This document shows positions 53,430-63,100 of a stretch of DNA of 64,000 bases, piece by piece. The first letter of the stretch is position 1, and every line of letters begins with the position of its first letter. Source of the stretch: Glandiceps talaboti (Eukaryota > Hemichordata > Enteropneusta > Spengelidae); contig NC_135559.1 in the NCBI RefSeq assembly GCF_964340395.1, positions 18,666,050-18,730,049 of the forward strand. Reading direction: 5' to 3'. A program made the position numbers and the translations under genes. Below the pieces are notes generated by a model that ran no database searches, had not been told where the DNA came from, and saw only the letters and a list, made by a program, of their open reading frames with translations.

Positions 53430-56400
53430 AGTTAATTAGTTATTTAGTTACCAGTTATATTCAATAAGTAGCAGTGTTTAAAAGAGTGTATTAGTAGACA
53501 ATGCCTTAACGAATAGGAAGCCTTGTTAATTCTGAGATCTAATAATTAACTTGGGATGACAGACTCAGTTTGATACTATTAATAGATTGATATTTGCAAA
53601 GCATATGATTGAAAAGATGGCTTGTTAAAACCATATTCTGAGAACACATCTTAATCATCCTTACTTGTAGCCCTGTGAAAACCAATTCTGCTAATATTAT
53701 ATATGTCTGTACTTCTGTATTTTATGGTCGATGGAGTTCCAATTTCACCTGTCAAAAGAGCAATAGCAATACAAAATATAAAGCTTGTAGTATTAAGGGA
53801 CTTAGTTTGGTATTTTCCACCTCAAATTACAACTTATTTCGTTTTCAATATATTAATTATATTGTTCAAAAAGATATGCATTTTACTTGTAGATAAACAA
53901 AACGTGGCATTGACATAATACGCGGATAACAGTAATGAATTTAGTAAATACAAAATTGACCTCACATATCAGAGCTAATACTTTGGATTCTAACATCTGA
54001 AAAATACACTTAAAGCTGCAACTGGAACGTTTTTTCTATGTTGAAAATATTTTGGGAATTCAAAACATCGAAGTTATTTCTTACTATTAATACTCGGGGC
54101 TAATGCTATCATCAAGAAACATGTGTCCAAAAGCAGTCAAAACTCTGGCAGACCAGGCTCATAAAGCTATGAAAATAATATCAGTTGCTGCTTCCAAGAT
54201 AGGTTTCCTTCCATTTCTATGCCATTTCAAAACGTTTTGATTCTATGATAACACCAATTTTGTGTTAAGGTGCTGACATCTGGGGATATCAATATAATGA
54301 TGTCTTAGAAAAAAGTCCAAATAAAATGGTGTAAGAAAATATTAGGAGTTCCTAGTCACACACTACGTGAAGCAGTTTCCCTGTTTTTAAGTCTACACGG
54401 GCGATGTGTAAATTACCGGTCAAAACTTATTGAAATACCATATGAAAGAATGCAAAAAAAACGTATATGCGCTACACTTTATATAGTCTAAGAATGGATA
54501 GCCGCACTTGGGCATCTTTGCCAAAAAAATATTCTGTTCTCTGGTTTGGATAAAAATAACTTGAATTTCTGATATCAATCAGCAACAGTGGCAAACAACT
54601 ATATCACAGAAACCAAAACTACGCACATATTATTTATTCAAAAGTCTACTTGACCCAGAAAAATGTTTATTTTTAAGTTCCAACAGTAAATTTACCCGCT
54701 CTTTTGCTAGAGTTCGTTGTCCTGCTTTGCCATTGGCAATTGACGAAGGAAGGCGAAATAACATTGACCCATGGAATAGAATTTGTAAAATTTGTGACAG
54801 TGGTGATTTAGAAATGAATATCACTTTCTTTTGGTGTGTTCCTTCTATGACGATGAGAGTAAAAAATACATCCCAATACAATTCATAGCCGAGCCAATTT
54901 TTACAAAGGTTAAGAGACCAATAAGAACAAAACGAACCCGAACCTCTGATATCCTTATGTAAATTTGTATACAATTTATTTAAACAAAGAGAGACGTTTA
55001 CAAGGGAACAATGTAATACTAATATAGTATATAGCAATTCATTTGAACTAAGCTATGTGACTCTTACTTTTATATAATTGAACATTTCTTTCGTTGTATA
55101 TGAGCTGGAGGCCTGGAAAAGCAATAAAAATATAATTATAGTTTAATTTATTACAACACAACTGTCCCAGTTGCAGCTAGTGCAGCAGGTGTGGTGTAAG
55201 TCTTAATATAACACATATTATGCGTTAGACGATACATGGAGTAGATGAACTGTGATAGACAGCTGCGGTTACAAAACGTAACATTTTGGTACATGTAAGA
55301 TAGGATTCCGTCACTTATCAAAATTATGTGTTTGGAAACGTTTCCAAAAGTATTATAGAATTAAGAAAATACAGGACTGTATAGCTAGTATAGTAGCACA
55401 TGACCTACTGATAGCGTGCACATGAACATAACATTGGAATGGGATATGATAACTGTTCTATCGCTACGTGTTTTGATATAGCAGTGAACGCCATACATGA
55501 AATATCTGACAAAGCAAACTAAATTGGAAAGAATTGGCTAAAAGAAATGGCAAAACGAAGAGTAAATACATGTACCTGTTTTCTGTTTAACACCATTTGT
55601 AAATTTGTCCTCCAAATTATATTTTGTTGTAGTTGCTCGTGTTGTTATTATACCTGATAGGAAAAAAACGAAATATCTAGAAAATAAACAAATGAATCAT
55701 TGAACGTCCTGCAGAGGTTCCAAATAAATTAAAAATATATATTCATTATTTTCCTTGTTAACATTATTAACATTATTATTATTAACATTCCGGAAGTAGC
55801 TACAAGATCACACTTATAAATCTTGAACAAACACTTGAGTATAGTCAAACATCAATATTATACAAGTATTTGTTTTCTGTTTTGTACACCTGCAACTAGT
55901 AACGTTGGTTTGAATGAATGAATGGATGAATGAATGAATGAATGAATGAATGAACAGAACGCAGAAACGAACGTACGGACGGACTAACGAATGATTGAGT
56001 GTATGAATGGATGGATGGATGGATGACTGAATAAATACATAAATGAACGAATACAAATCTACTTAATATCCTAAAGAGTATACATCTTTATTTGTGAGTT
56101 AACATAAATGACAATATATTTGGTATATATTAATCATATGATTCAAAAGCTATAATGCATTTTTAAATGTTAATGAATAGGGCCATATAAACAGTGTGCG
56201 TTTCAGATAACTGACCTTAGTTTAATCTGTCGACCCAAAGGATTTTAGTTTTCAAAATTCAAAAGGGTAACAGTGTAAAAATTTACTTGTCATTTAGCCC
56301 TTCATGGTGTCTATGTTCTTTCTCAAATGATGTTTATGCAAGGTAGTGTCAATGTACGTGTGTCCACTGCCTGATCGCCAAATGTAATATTGAGGACTTC

Positions 56401-58518
56401 CACTGTCGTACAAAATGTTATACGATTCTAAGTACAACTTTGTTGGCATTCTTTGTAGTCATCTAGGATATAGCAAACCATATAACTATAATTGGAACAA
56501 CAAATTCAAGTAGCAAAATTGGGTGGGTAAGCTCAAGTATAGTATATAAATAGTATGCTGGTCATGGGAAGATGACAGCTGCCATTTCCACGTTTTGGTG
56601 GAATGTATTTGGTATTATCGCTAAAACTGTATGTTTGATTCCTCCTTTGACACTTCCCGTCAGTTTTTTCCCAATATCAAGGTTGACTTAACTTAGTTTA
56701 ATATATAGGATGTTCACATGTCATTTACCACGTTTGATTTTTTGTGTCCTTTTCGACTAAAACGGTACTGTCGAATTCGTTCTGAAACTGCATAACACTT
56801 TGCTGTAGAATTTGGAGTGTAGGTTAAATGAGCCGAGTCTCTTCAGATTATTTTACGTATAGGCGAAATCTGTAATTTTCCGTTTTCATCTCAAAGCATC
56901 TTAAGGCAATTTTCTTTTAACAATCCCATTTAGAGAAACTAGATCTTTCAGCCCATAAGTTGACTCTTATAGTCTGCACAAAATGAATCGACAACAATAA
57001 CAGAGACGATGAGAGGAAATAATTAACAAAATTCTTTTATACACCACATTCTGTTTCATTTAGCTTCAAGGCAACAATAGATGTTATTCCCCAATATTTC
57101 TGTTCGCTCAGCCAAAGGGAAATGCGAGTGACCTAAGGGGCCTTTGTCACTACTAGTCGGTAGACGAGAAGTAACAAAACCCTCAGCTGACAAGTACGAC
57201 ACGCGTCGTCGTGACGTAGAACGACCAAGATACAATTCGATGTTTATGGCTTACTCATGGTATAATAAGTAAACACATGTACCTTTTATCTTAAGCGTAA
57301 ATACATGTACCTGTTTTCTGTTTAACATCTTTTACACCATTTGTAAATTTGTCCAAGTTATATTTTGTTGTAGTTGCTCGTGTTGTTATTATACCTGATA
57401 GGAAAAAAACGAAACATCTTCCAAATCAAACAAATGAATCGGTGAACTTCCAGTAGGGGTTCGAAATAAAGATTATTGTGTCATCCTAGGAAATGGGCGT
57501 TGTATAACAAACATAAAACTGAATGCATAATAAGGAGCCTAATATGTTAACTTGCCATGCTATTGGTTTATTGGCGGAAGAACAGCCCAACTGCAACGTA
57601 ACAGAGAAGTGCTTACCTTTACTAATCATATAGCTATCCTTCTTAACATTACTAGTTACACCAACAAATTCCTCTGTTCTTGGTGCTGGCGTTGTTGTAA
57701 CTTGAATGACACGAAACATAAATTAATAATTAGGCATTAGATTGATGTATCAGTATCATATGTTGCTATATGTGTTACTATGCCCTTGTCCTGTTTAATA
57801 GCTTACATTACATTCCACCTGTAATAACACTGTATCCAACTGTGTAGTGAAGCAAGAGTTGATACTTGACGATTTACACACTTTTTCTTTGAAAGGATTC
57901 ATAAAAGCAACTATAAAGTTAAAGATATAAAAAGAAGCCTGCTATGAAAATCTCAGGGGCCATTAACTCTTTGGGATCGAATGTTACTTCCAACTAACTT
58001 TATATACATAAAGTGTTTGTATATTACCACTTAATTCTACCTACATGTATATGACGATGTATATTGTTGATACCATAACTAGATTTGTACACATGGTCTT
58101 CTGTCAGTGTTGAAAGCGTTGCGATTTTTCGTGATAAAAACAAATTTGATGTTCACAATTAAACTATCAGCGGACCACATATCATAGAGGGATTTACTAT
58201 AAACGTAGAACGTGTTCCTTTACTCAAGAAGCTATCGTAATTATTGAAACGACTGGGCAAGCCAAACCAAGATGGCTAGCGCAGCATAGATGCTAAGAGG
58301 GGGTGGCTGAAGGGTTATTACAATTATATCTGAAATCACCTTTAAATTGTCCACTGATCTTTTGAGCTAACGGTAATCACTTTTATTAACTTTGATCGGC
58401 TTTTAAATTAAGCTTTTACAAAAACAAACAAACAAACAAACAAACAAACAAACAAACTAATAAATTAATTAATTTAACCGATATATAGCATATATATTCC
58501 ACTTCCTTACCAACACTG

Positions 58519-58606
<88 letters not shown>

Positions 58607-59116
58607 ATTTATAAACTATTGACATACCTTCAACGATAAAATGTAACACAGATTTCACTGAAGACTCTGCATTTCTTGCGAAGCAAACATATGTATTTTG
58701 ATCATCTTGAGTGATGTCCTTTATTAATAGGGAATAGTTGGCCAACACAGAAATCTTCTCACTATTTCTGTTTCCGTGCATGATGCGAATTCTCTTATGA
58801 CAGATATCATCACTTTTAATATTTGGAGTAGCACATTTTTCCCAACGGACCATTGTTGCCACTTTGTCAGGCATGACACATGGGAGGACTGTTTCTCCAT
58901 TGAGTCTACCATAAAGCTCATTTCCATAGGTTAGTCCAAATGACACTTATGGAAAAAAGTCATGGGTAGAAAAGATTCAAATGTCATCCACAGATTGACT
59001 AACAGTCCTGTTATTTGCCCTTTAGTATTTCGTTTGAATATTGATCAAGAAAAACGTATTCTGACTTTACTACATAAAGTGTGTGGTATACATACCTCTG
59101 AATAAGTTGCAGGTCA
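39978..59116 (-). CDS. Receptor tyrosine kinase gene, 5' end missing (multi-exon)
   Basis: Single-pass receptor tyrosine kinase read on the minus strand; it would bind an extracellular ligand and phosphorylate tyrosines in the cytoplasm. Exons were joined by hand using AG/GT sites and phase. In order they are: a 21-nt microexon (tentative), one Ig domain, six short Thr-rich stalk exons, a TM exon, two 39-nt juxtamembrane exons, then eight exons covering the whole kinase domain and a 28-residue tail. All phases agree through to the stop at 39978-39980. Catalytic elements seen are [12 protein letters not shown], the alpha-C Glu, [19 protein letters not shown] and [13 protein letters not shown], so the kinase should be active. 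The layout recalls the FGFR/VEGFR/RET/Tie group, but with one visible Ig domain I cannot assign an orthologue. The signal peptide exon is not found; it may lie beyond 64 kb. Introns carry transposon debris. Confidence 0.93.
40320..40422 (-). CDS. RTK exon K7: alpha-H, end of kinase domain
   Basis: 103 nt, phase 2 in and 0 out, acceptor cttattctctatcag, donor TCAAAG|gtaagt. It reads [20 protein letters not shown], with the invariant CW and RP of the kinase C-lobe, and ends [14 protein letters not shown]. It is separated from K6 by a 4.3-kb intron filled by the 40.8-44.1 kb inverted-repeat element. Confidence 0.94.
40765..44130. mobile_element. Inverted-repeat (foldback-like) element in an RTK intron
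   Basis: The arm at about 40765-41930 is repeated in reverse complement at about 42945-44110. For example, the tttaggaaaccaacaa stretch near 41569 matches, inverted, the one near 43287. The part at 42405-42945 is an extra direct copy of 43460-44040, so the right arm is partly doubled. The centre (41930-42400) is unique. Arms differ by many substitutions and small indels, so the element is old. No transposase was recognised. A related half-element lies at 45660-45900. Confidence 0.72.
44440..44720 (+). repeat. Family R repeat fragment
   Basis: Two diverged units (agataaagcttaattgctgaaaatcatt and later), ending just 3' of exon K6 in genome order. Same orientation as the other fields. Confidence 0.5.
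44724..44820 (-). CDS. RTK exon K6: alpha-G region
   Basis: 97 nt, phase 1 in and 2 out, acceptor ccttttccacag, donor GAGAT|gtaagt. It reads [20 protein letters not shown] then [11 protein letters not shown], matching the G-x-x-PY...GYR(M/L)..P..C block of RTK C-lobes. The split last codon becomes Ile (ATA), where Met is usual. Confidence 0.93.
45009..45022. repeat. Poly-G run
   Basis: About 14 consecutive G, a likely sequencing or replication trouble spot; a second such run is at 34580-34588. Confidence 0.9.
45660..46255 (-). mobile_element. Related fragment of the inverted-repeat element with a minus-strand open frame
   Basis: 45660-45900 resembles the arm of the 40.8-44.1 kb element (atttgccga, atgtcgcc, aacaaagtaaacatattt in the same order). 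A minus-strand frame at 45862-46251 (129 codons) contains a Ser run and an acidic patch. Its last residues ([13 protein letters not shown]) resemble the end of a plus-strand frame at 42136-42402 ([12 protein letters not shown]). The two may be remains of one element-encoded protein, but I recognise no domain. An RTK alternative exon is less likely. Confidence 0.35.
46609..46720 (-). CDS. RTK exon K5: P+1 loop and alpha-F
   Basis: 112 nt, phase 0 in and 1 out, acceptor gcgtattaacag, donor CTTG|gtgagt. It reads [13 protein letters not shown] (P+1 loop and the APE-equivalent of tyrosine kinases) and [18 protein letters not shown] (alpha-F with its structural Asp). Confidence 0.95.
47679..47801 (-). 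CDS. RTK exon K4: catalytic and activation loops
   Basis: 123 nt, phase 0-0, acceptor acatcactccag, donor TCTGAG|gtaatt. It reads [13 protein letters not shown], then [10 protein letters not shown] and the activation loop [13 protein letters not shown] Asp, the downstream Asn and DFG Asp are all present. The loop has one tyrosine where FGFRs have a YY pair, so it is more RET/Tie-like here. Confidence 0.95.
47875..47960. repeat. (TA)n microsatellite
   Basis: About 40 perfect TA units in the intron upstream (transcript sense) of RTK exon K4. Length is likely polymorphic. Confidence 0.95.
48116..48297 (-). CDS. RTK exon K3: hinge, kinase insert, alpha-E
   Basis: 182 nt, phase 1 in and 0 out, acceptor gtttttcacag, donor ATGAAC|gtgagt. 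It encodes the hinge ([18 protein letters not shown]), a short kinase insert with two tyrosines (KYTYSN), and the alpha-E helix ([14 protein letters not shown]). An (AAC)n tract sits directly upstream of the acceptor in the intron, so a naive open frame runs into a false poly-Leu/Val stretch there. Confidence 0.93.
48306..48357. repeat. (AAC)n microsatellite next to RTK exon K3
   Basis: About 17 AAC units, one interrupted, ending roughly 9 nt from the K3 acceptor. On the coding strand this is (GTT)n and supplies the pyrimidine-rich tract. Confidence 0.93.
48836..48949 (-). CDS. RTK exon K2: alpha-C helix region
   Basis: 114 nt, phase 1-1, acceptor tcattttctag, donor ACAG|gtatag. It reads [20 protein letters not shown], with the alpha-C Glu in RELS that pairs with the VAVK lysine. 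[14 protein letters not shown] follows, a hallmark of RTK N-lobes. Confidence 0.93.
49709..49997 (-). CDS. RTK exon K1: juxtamembrane and kinase N-lobe
   Basis: 289 nt, phase 0 in and 1 out, acceptor gtttaatcgaag, donor AGAG|gtaact. The first 60 or so residues are a polar juxtamembrane segment ending [20 protein letters not shown], the usual lead-in to FGFR-like kinase domains. Then come the glycine loop [11 protein letters not shown] and the ATP-anchoring Lys in [10 protein letters not shown]. The upstream acceptor is the only AG that keeps phase 0 with J2. Confidence 0.92.
50569..50607 (-). CDS. RTK juxtamembrane mini-exon J2 (duplicate of J1)
   Basis: 39 nt, phase 0-0, acceptor ctactctag, donor GAAGAG|gtagtttt. 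It reads [13 protein letters not shown], clearly a sister of J1. Intron sequence on both sides also matches J1 (the donor run gtagttttxa and a ggttgaaattag-like stretch upstream), so a whole exon with flanks was duplicated. Confidence 0.7.
50830..50868 (-). CDS. RTK juxtamembrane mini-exon J1
   Basis: 39 nt, phase 0-0, acceptor cattatttcag, donor GAACAG|gtagtttt. It reads [13 protein letters not shown]. It pairs with J2: same length, same phase, same first residues GTQ-LQ and similar flanks. It lies just inside the membrane, the region where FGFR-type kinases bind adaptors. Being symmetric, it could be skipped without frame change. Confidence 0.7.
51045..51316 (+). repeat. Two-copy tandem repeat, about 133 bp unit
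   Basis: Two neighbouring copies start gtgaaatacagtgattyaaa and end gttgacct. Both contain gtggtgtgaggagagg and agcgtggcaagatattttgg. They lie inside a larger repeat that begins attagggagccttcagta near 50890, a start also seen at 3893, and probably ends near 51720. Confidence 0.65.
51765..51895 (-). CDS. RTK exon: transmembrane helix
   Basis: 131 nt, phase 1 in and 0 out, acceptor attcatttgcag, donor TTTAAC|gtgagt. After a short SKGSYTSN linker comes one membrane helix ([21 protein letters not shown]), then the basic stop-transfer KIFKNRR. The open frame extends upstream to 51965 with weaker acceptors at 51966 and 51960, but only the acceptor at 51896-51897 (or a weak one at 51917-51918) gives phase 1 to match the stalk exons. 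Confidence 0.82.
52040..52860 (+). repeat. Diverged tandem repeat field with (ACAG)n end (family R)
   Basis: About five diverged units of roughly 130-140 bp carry the shared core cattaattatgcaaatta with ttaagatatagcctaattac before it. The field ends in cacagacagacatagacag and a closing acttcccgtacaggaggtaaaaa. The same family with the same end occurs at 7820-8865 and 32140-32820. It lies in the intron between RTK exons S6 and TM. Confidence 0.7.
53130..53219 (-). CDS. RTK stalk exon S6
   Basis: 90 nt, phase 1-1, acceptor tatcgtttcag, donor AAAG|gtagtc. It reads [16 protein letters not shown] and later KDVLQRK. The KY..(S/D)KF and KDV..(Q/K)K blocks align with S2, showing common origin with much divergence. 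Its last base joins GC-less CA of the TM exon to make Ala. Confidence 0.72.
53389..53430. repeat. (TTAG)n microsatellite
   Basis: About ten TTAG units, slightly interrupted, between stalk exons S5 and S6. Confidence 0.85.
53665..53748 (-). CDS. RTK stalk exon S5
   Basis: 84 nt, phase 1-1, acceptor gctcttttgacag, donor ACAA|gtaagg. It reads [19 protein letters not shown] and on to a basic end. YNIS is an N-glycosylation sequon. The T..KY spacing and the length match S2, S3 and S6, so it looks like an older copy of the same module. Confidence 0.68.
54100..54870 (+). pseudogene. Degraded LINE C-terminal region, antisense in an RTK intron
   Basis: Translation across several frameshifts and stops gives typical non-LTR retrotransposon C-terminal blocks. 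One is [19 protein letters not shown] followed by [20 protein letters not shown] near 54320-54450. Another, near 54710-54830, is [18 protein letters not shown] followed by RICKICDSG, a Cys-containing tail common in LINE ORF2. It lies opposite to the RTK. No intact frame remains. Confidence 0.65.
55068..55112 (-). CDS. Candidate RTK stalk exon S4
   Basis: 45 nt between acceptor tgcttttccag and donor AAAA|gtaagag. In the phase 1-1 frame forced by its neighbours it reads [14 protein letters not shown]; another open frame gives [15 protein letters not shown]. It is shorter than its neighbours and not clearly related to them. Good splice sites and compatible phase are the only support. Confidence 0.45.
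55576..55653 (-). CDS. RTK stalk exon S3 (duplicate of S2)
   Basis: 78 nt, phase 1-1, same acceptor and donor context as S2. It reads [20 protein letters not shown] then VKQKT. The two differences in length from S2 are multiples of three, so the frame has been kept since duplication. This suggests that both exons are used, or that either can be used. Confidence 0.78.
55911..56035. repeat. (TGAA/TGGA)n imperfect tetranucleotide repeat
   Basis: Runs of TGAATGAA and ATGGATGG with interruptions, in an RTK intron. Confidence 0.8.
57311..57394 (-). CDS. RTK stalk exon S2
   Basis: 84 nt, phase 1-1, acceptor tttcctatcag, donor ACAG|gtacatg. It reads [19 protein letters not shown] then VKDVKQKT. It is nearly identical to S3, and the match continues into both flanking introns, so one is a recent tandem duplicate. 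Against S3 it has a 9-nt gain (an extra V-K-D-like step) and lacks one GAG codon; both changes keep the frame. Confidence 0.78.
57617..57700 (-). CDS. RTK stalk exon S1
   Basis: 84 nt, phase 1-1, acceptor gtgtcattcaag, donor AAAG|gtaagc. After the split Val codon it reads [14 protein letters not shown] and on to a Lys-rich end. The Thr/Pro-rich start looks like an extended, probably O-glycosylated stalk between the Ig domain and the membrane. It is the same length as S2 and S5 and opens in the same Thr-rich way. Confidence 0.75.
58420..58458. repeat. (CAAA)n microsatellite
   Basis: About nine CAAA/AAAC units in the intron between the Ig exon and S1. Confidence 0.85.
58519..58603. repeat. (AT)n microsatellite
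   Basis: About 42 AT units in the intron 25 nt past the Ig exon donor. Confidence 0.95.
58628..58945 (-). CDS. RTK exon: extracellular Ig domain
   Basis: A 318-nt exon, phase 1-1, acceptor ttttttccataag, donor GAAG|gtatgtc. It encodes one complete Ig fold: the first Cys in ETVLPC, the core Trp in VRWEKC, and the [10 protein letters not shown] motif with the second Cys. Two extra cysteines (EKC and DDIC) about ten residues apart could form a second disulfide. LANYSLL holds an N-glycosylation sequon. A whole Ig domain in one symmetric 1-1 exon is the classic shuffling module. An (AT)n tract lies in the intron just 3' of it. Confidence 0.85.
59096..59116 (-). CDS. Possible 21-nt microexon of the RTK ectodomain
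   Basis: Between a good acceptor (ataaatcttacag) and a good donor (GAG|gtatgt) lie 21 nt that start with two bases and end with one. They read TCNLFR plus split codons. The phase is 1-1, exactly what the next exon needs, and the junction codon would be GTG (Val). An exon this small could arise by chance, so the call rests on the two splice sites and the matching phase only. Confidence 0.35.
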
Positions 59117-59555
59117 CTGTAAGATTTATGCAGTTATTCTAAGATATATATACCTCAAAATCCATATTTCGTTTGTTTTGATTACATTTGTTTTTGATTA
59201 TTTAGCAAGATCATGGTTCATGTTTAAAGGCCCACTTTAAAAAAAGGATTAAACATTGGGTGTGAAATACAGTGTCTGAGAAAAAGTTGGCCCAGAACAG
59301 AAGAATAATCCCATGTAACCCCATAGATTCACTGATAGGATAACACAAATGCGAGAACCTGAGTTTGAAATCCCGGCCTTTCAGTTGCACTTATAATTTG
59401 CAGAAATTCCAAAGTGACAAGTACGAGTATACTGATTTCGCTTCACACCCAATGATAATATTTATCTTCAACAATATTCCGAAATTATTTCCCACTTTGT
59501 AACTCTTTGTTGTGTTAACCTGTCTCAATGTCTATACGTATGTCTATACGTATGT

Positions 59556-59556
59556 C

Positions 59557-59588
<32 letters not shown>

Positions 59589-59616
59589 TGTATGTATGTA
59601 TGTATGTATGTATGTC

Positions 59617-59648
<32 letters not shown>

Positions 59649-59676
59649 TGTATGTATGTATATGTATGTATGTATG

Positions 59677-59708
<32 letters not shown>

Positions 59709-59750
59709 TGTATGTATGTATGTATGTGAGGATGGATGTGAGGATGGATG
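59556..59750. repeat. (TATG)n microsatellite
   Basis: About 40 TATG units with a few TA insertions, ending in a ggatgtgag doublet. Long open frames here (YVCM repeats and the reverse) are artefacts. Confidence 0.95.
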
Positions 59751-59759
59751 AAGGCGTTT

Positions 59760-60049
59760 AGATAGGCATTTGTGTCATTTTGTCCAACCTTTTTGTATGT
59801 CATGTATATGGAGTTGCTGATAAACTGTTCAAAAACAATGGTCGTACGTAAACTTAGTGCCTCACTTAGGAGCATTTTGAATTGTAAAAGAGTAAAGAGT
59901 TTGACACAAGTGCAAAAACAGAACCAATCTATTGCAATATAGTCATCTTATTCGCTGTTTTGTCGTATGTGATAGAAGCTGCAAGCTCATCATTGACCAT
60001 AATTCAAATCTATAGGACAGATATCATCAATGTCTATTAATAGAAATGC

Positions 60050-60121
<72 letters not shown>

Positions 60122-63100
60122 TGGTGTATCGATAAAGTACAGTTTATCATGTAAACTAGTCATAAAAGATGTAAGCCAAATTCATGGAGTGTCTCATGAT
60201 ATCATCAATTTTAACTAAGGTAGGTAAGTATTCCCTACCAAAGATGATAGATCTTCTGATTGGTAATTCAATTATGCAACTTAAATAGTAATATAAAAGC
60301 AGTAGTATTCCACAATGACATATTATTAATTCGTCCTATGTTAACGACACTTGTGAGACACTGACACTACCAGACACAGAGACAGAAATGGAGAAAACAT
60401 ACAGTCATACAAAGATACGGACATACATCGCTATCCCAATACCTCCACTTACAGGACATAAAAGCGACAATAGAATCGTAAAACAGATTTGACCAAACAT
60501 TAAATGTGCTCTTAAAATATGATCCCTTTATTCCTAAAAACCCATATCGGGGCCGTACGTAAAGGTTTTATCATATACCTCTTGATGAAGTGCTAAAATA
60601 CGTTTGCAATAAGTAATTTGGACATTTTTAGAGAGTGTAAGGGACATTATACTGACAATAAATCGCCGTTCGTTGTAGATCTCGACGTATGCCAAGGCCT
60701 CATCACATGTATGGCCTGGCGGATTGATTTCGGTATGTTCATATATATCGAGCTCCACGTACGTGCACGCATCATGCATTCGAGTCTCACGAAACCCCGC
60801 ATGAAACACACAAACGCACAAACAACGGAAAACATGAAACACAAAATTACCGTTAACAAGGTTTGGCAATTAATACAATTTATGATAATTGACTATTATA
60901 TGTAGAAGATGTTTTGGACAATGACGTGCCATGATGAACGATATACATGGGTCATGATCTACCAACAACAAACATGTAATCAAAAACATCGTGAAACCGT
61001 GCGTGGAACACGTCTTTGTAATATTAAAATCGTCAAAAATCACAAATTGGAAACATTATACTTTAGTCGCTGACTATCGTCCGATTCTAATAACAAATAA
61101 AAGTACACTTCGTCATGTTCTAGGCTAGGCTATTAGTATTATACAGTTAGCTTACAAGTTACAGTTGTTCATGATCGCATGGAACCGGACCGTCTGTCGT
61201 CGGCTTTTCTATTTGTACATCATTGATCGAATCCAAAGCTTCGTGACCTTAGTTGGCAAACAGTGCTGGTCCGTGATATGGAAAATTACTGCCCGGTTAG
61301 AGCTCGTGATTTCTCCATAGCAATACATGGGGACGTGATTATAGGTATATGATAATTGCCCTAATACCACATTGTGATCATCCTAATGTAACGTATACAT
61401 GCCACATATATTATAGTGAGCATTTTAATTAATGTAATTAACGCGAATAGCATATAGCCTATACAATGTATGAACTAAGTTTCCACCACGAATGCAACCG
61501 ATATGTATATTGGTAGGTATGGAGAGCATCTTGGACTTCTGACGTGAACATTTATTGATCGGTGTAATAAATAATCATGACATGATGCAGTAAGTCAATC
61601 ATATAAACGGTGTGTAGAATGACACCAAGGTAGGTTTAAGTTATAAATTGAGTGTATAGAAAATGGAATCAATGACCAATGATTTTAATCATCGAACCAT
61701 TCTCATGTAAGGTAAAATGACCAATGTGTAGTTAATTAATTAATTTAATTACTGTTCAAAGATATTCAAAGTATATGTGTTTTATTATGGACCATGCATG
61801 TAATATGTCTGTGGATAAGTCGAAGTAAGAAATTACATGGGAACCCTTCTAGAATCACCAATCTGATCTGAAAACTCGCATCTCTATTTGCTACATGCAA
61901 GGAAACATTTAAGACTATTATGCACTTTAGCAGCAACAGAAGGACAACAAACATTATGTCAGTACAGTCTTCACTCAACTGACTGTCAACTTCACAAAAC
62001 CATTATTTGACCCTTTATATCACTGTTATAAAACCCGTTTATCTCTCTATCCCAACATGTACATTTATTGCTTCATAACGTTCAAGAGTCAATGCAAGTT
62101 GAGAGCATTATTTAATTGGCTTTAAAATTCTGACCAAGTTCATATCTAGAGGCACAACAAATTTATTAGCATTTGCCAACATGCGTTATTGCTTCTTCTG
62201 CTCGTAAAAACTAAACTGCAATGTTCTTTTTTATTGCATATTTTATTATATGATGTGCATTCAATGAAAACAATTACATACACATGTGATGGATTGAAAT
62301 AATTCTTTAAACCCACCTAATAAATGAATGGGAGGGGTATGGATTTTACTGTTATGTACATAATAATATTGTTAAATTAGAAAATATTTAGGTATGTAAA
62401 ATAACGCAAACATATGTCAACGTAACTGTCCTCTCATTAATCCGCTGTCATTTATTTGCACGAAAATTCTAAACGAGAATGTAATACTAAATAGGAATAA
62501 CACAGTATTTGTTTTTATCCCAGAGAGTGTGATTCTATTTTAACCAACGTACTATTATCACTTTATTTGCAGTTAGCTCTTTCAAATTCCTCAATACAAA
62601 CCAGACAATAATATTCTGTTATGCAACATGAAATGATTTATCACAACATATACAATGAACGCTTTGCATGGTATGTACGGAAAAGGAAAACAATCAGCGC
62701 TCGGAGTTAAGGCACCTTGAACTTTAACAAACTCATATATCAAAATGCATTTTTAAAAAGTTTTCGGGAAGAATTAAAGTACAGAGCATGTTTTGCCATA
62801 GAAAGCCAAATGCCAGTTGAATAGATCAAACAAAGTACCAAGTAACATAATCTTAAAAATACCAGATAACACTAGATGTATCCACAAACTTTAGACAGTA
62901 AATAATACTACAGTCATTTTCACAAAACATCGTTAATTACAGAAAGTCGATGTATACAATTATCTATGTTCATGTCACGGATATCAAAGGTCACTTCAAG
63001 AATGTTCTCATACATATCATCAATACTTTATATAAACAGATTTTGTAAATATCAGTCGACATAATCGTATATCCCTTACACCAATATCAATTGTTATTCA

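Noticed and set aside
54630-55037. 135-codon minus-strand frame
   Set aside because: It is the reverse of the LINE C-terminal sequence that is recognisable on the plus strand.
59512-59875. Long frames of YVCM or HTYI repeats
   Set aside because: Read through of the (TATG)n microsatellite on both strands.
60534-60869. 111-codon minus-strand frame with AATAAA just after the stop
   Set aside because: No recognised domain, no clear acceptor, and a second overlapping frame is equally open; could be chance.
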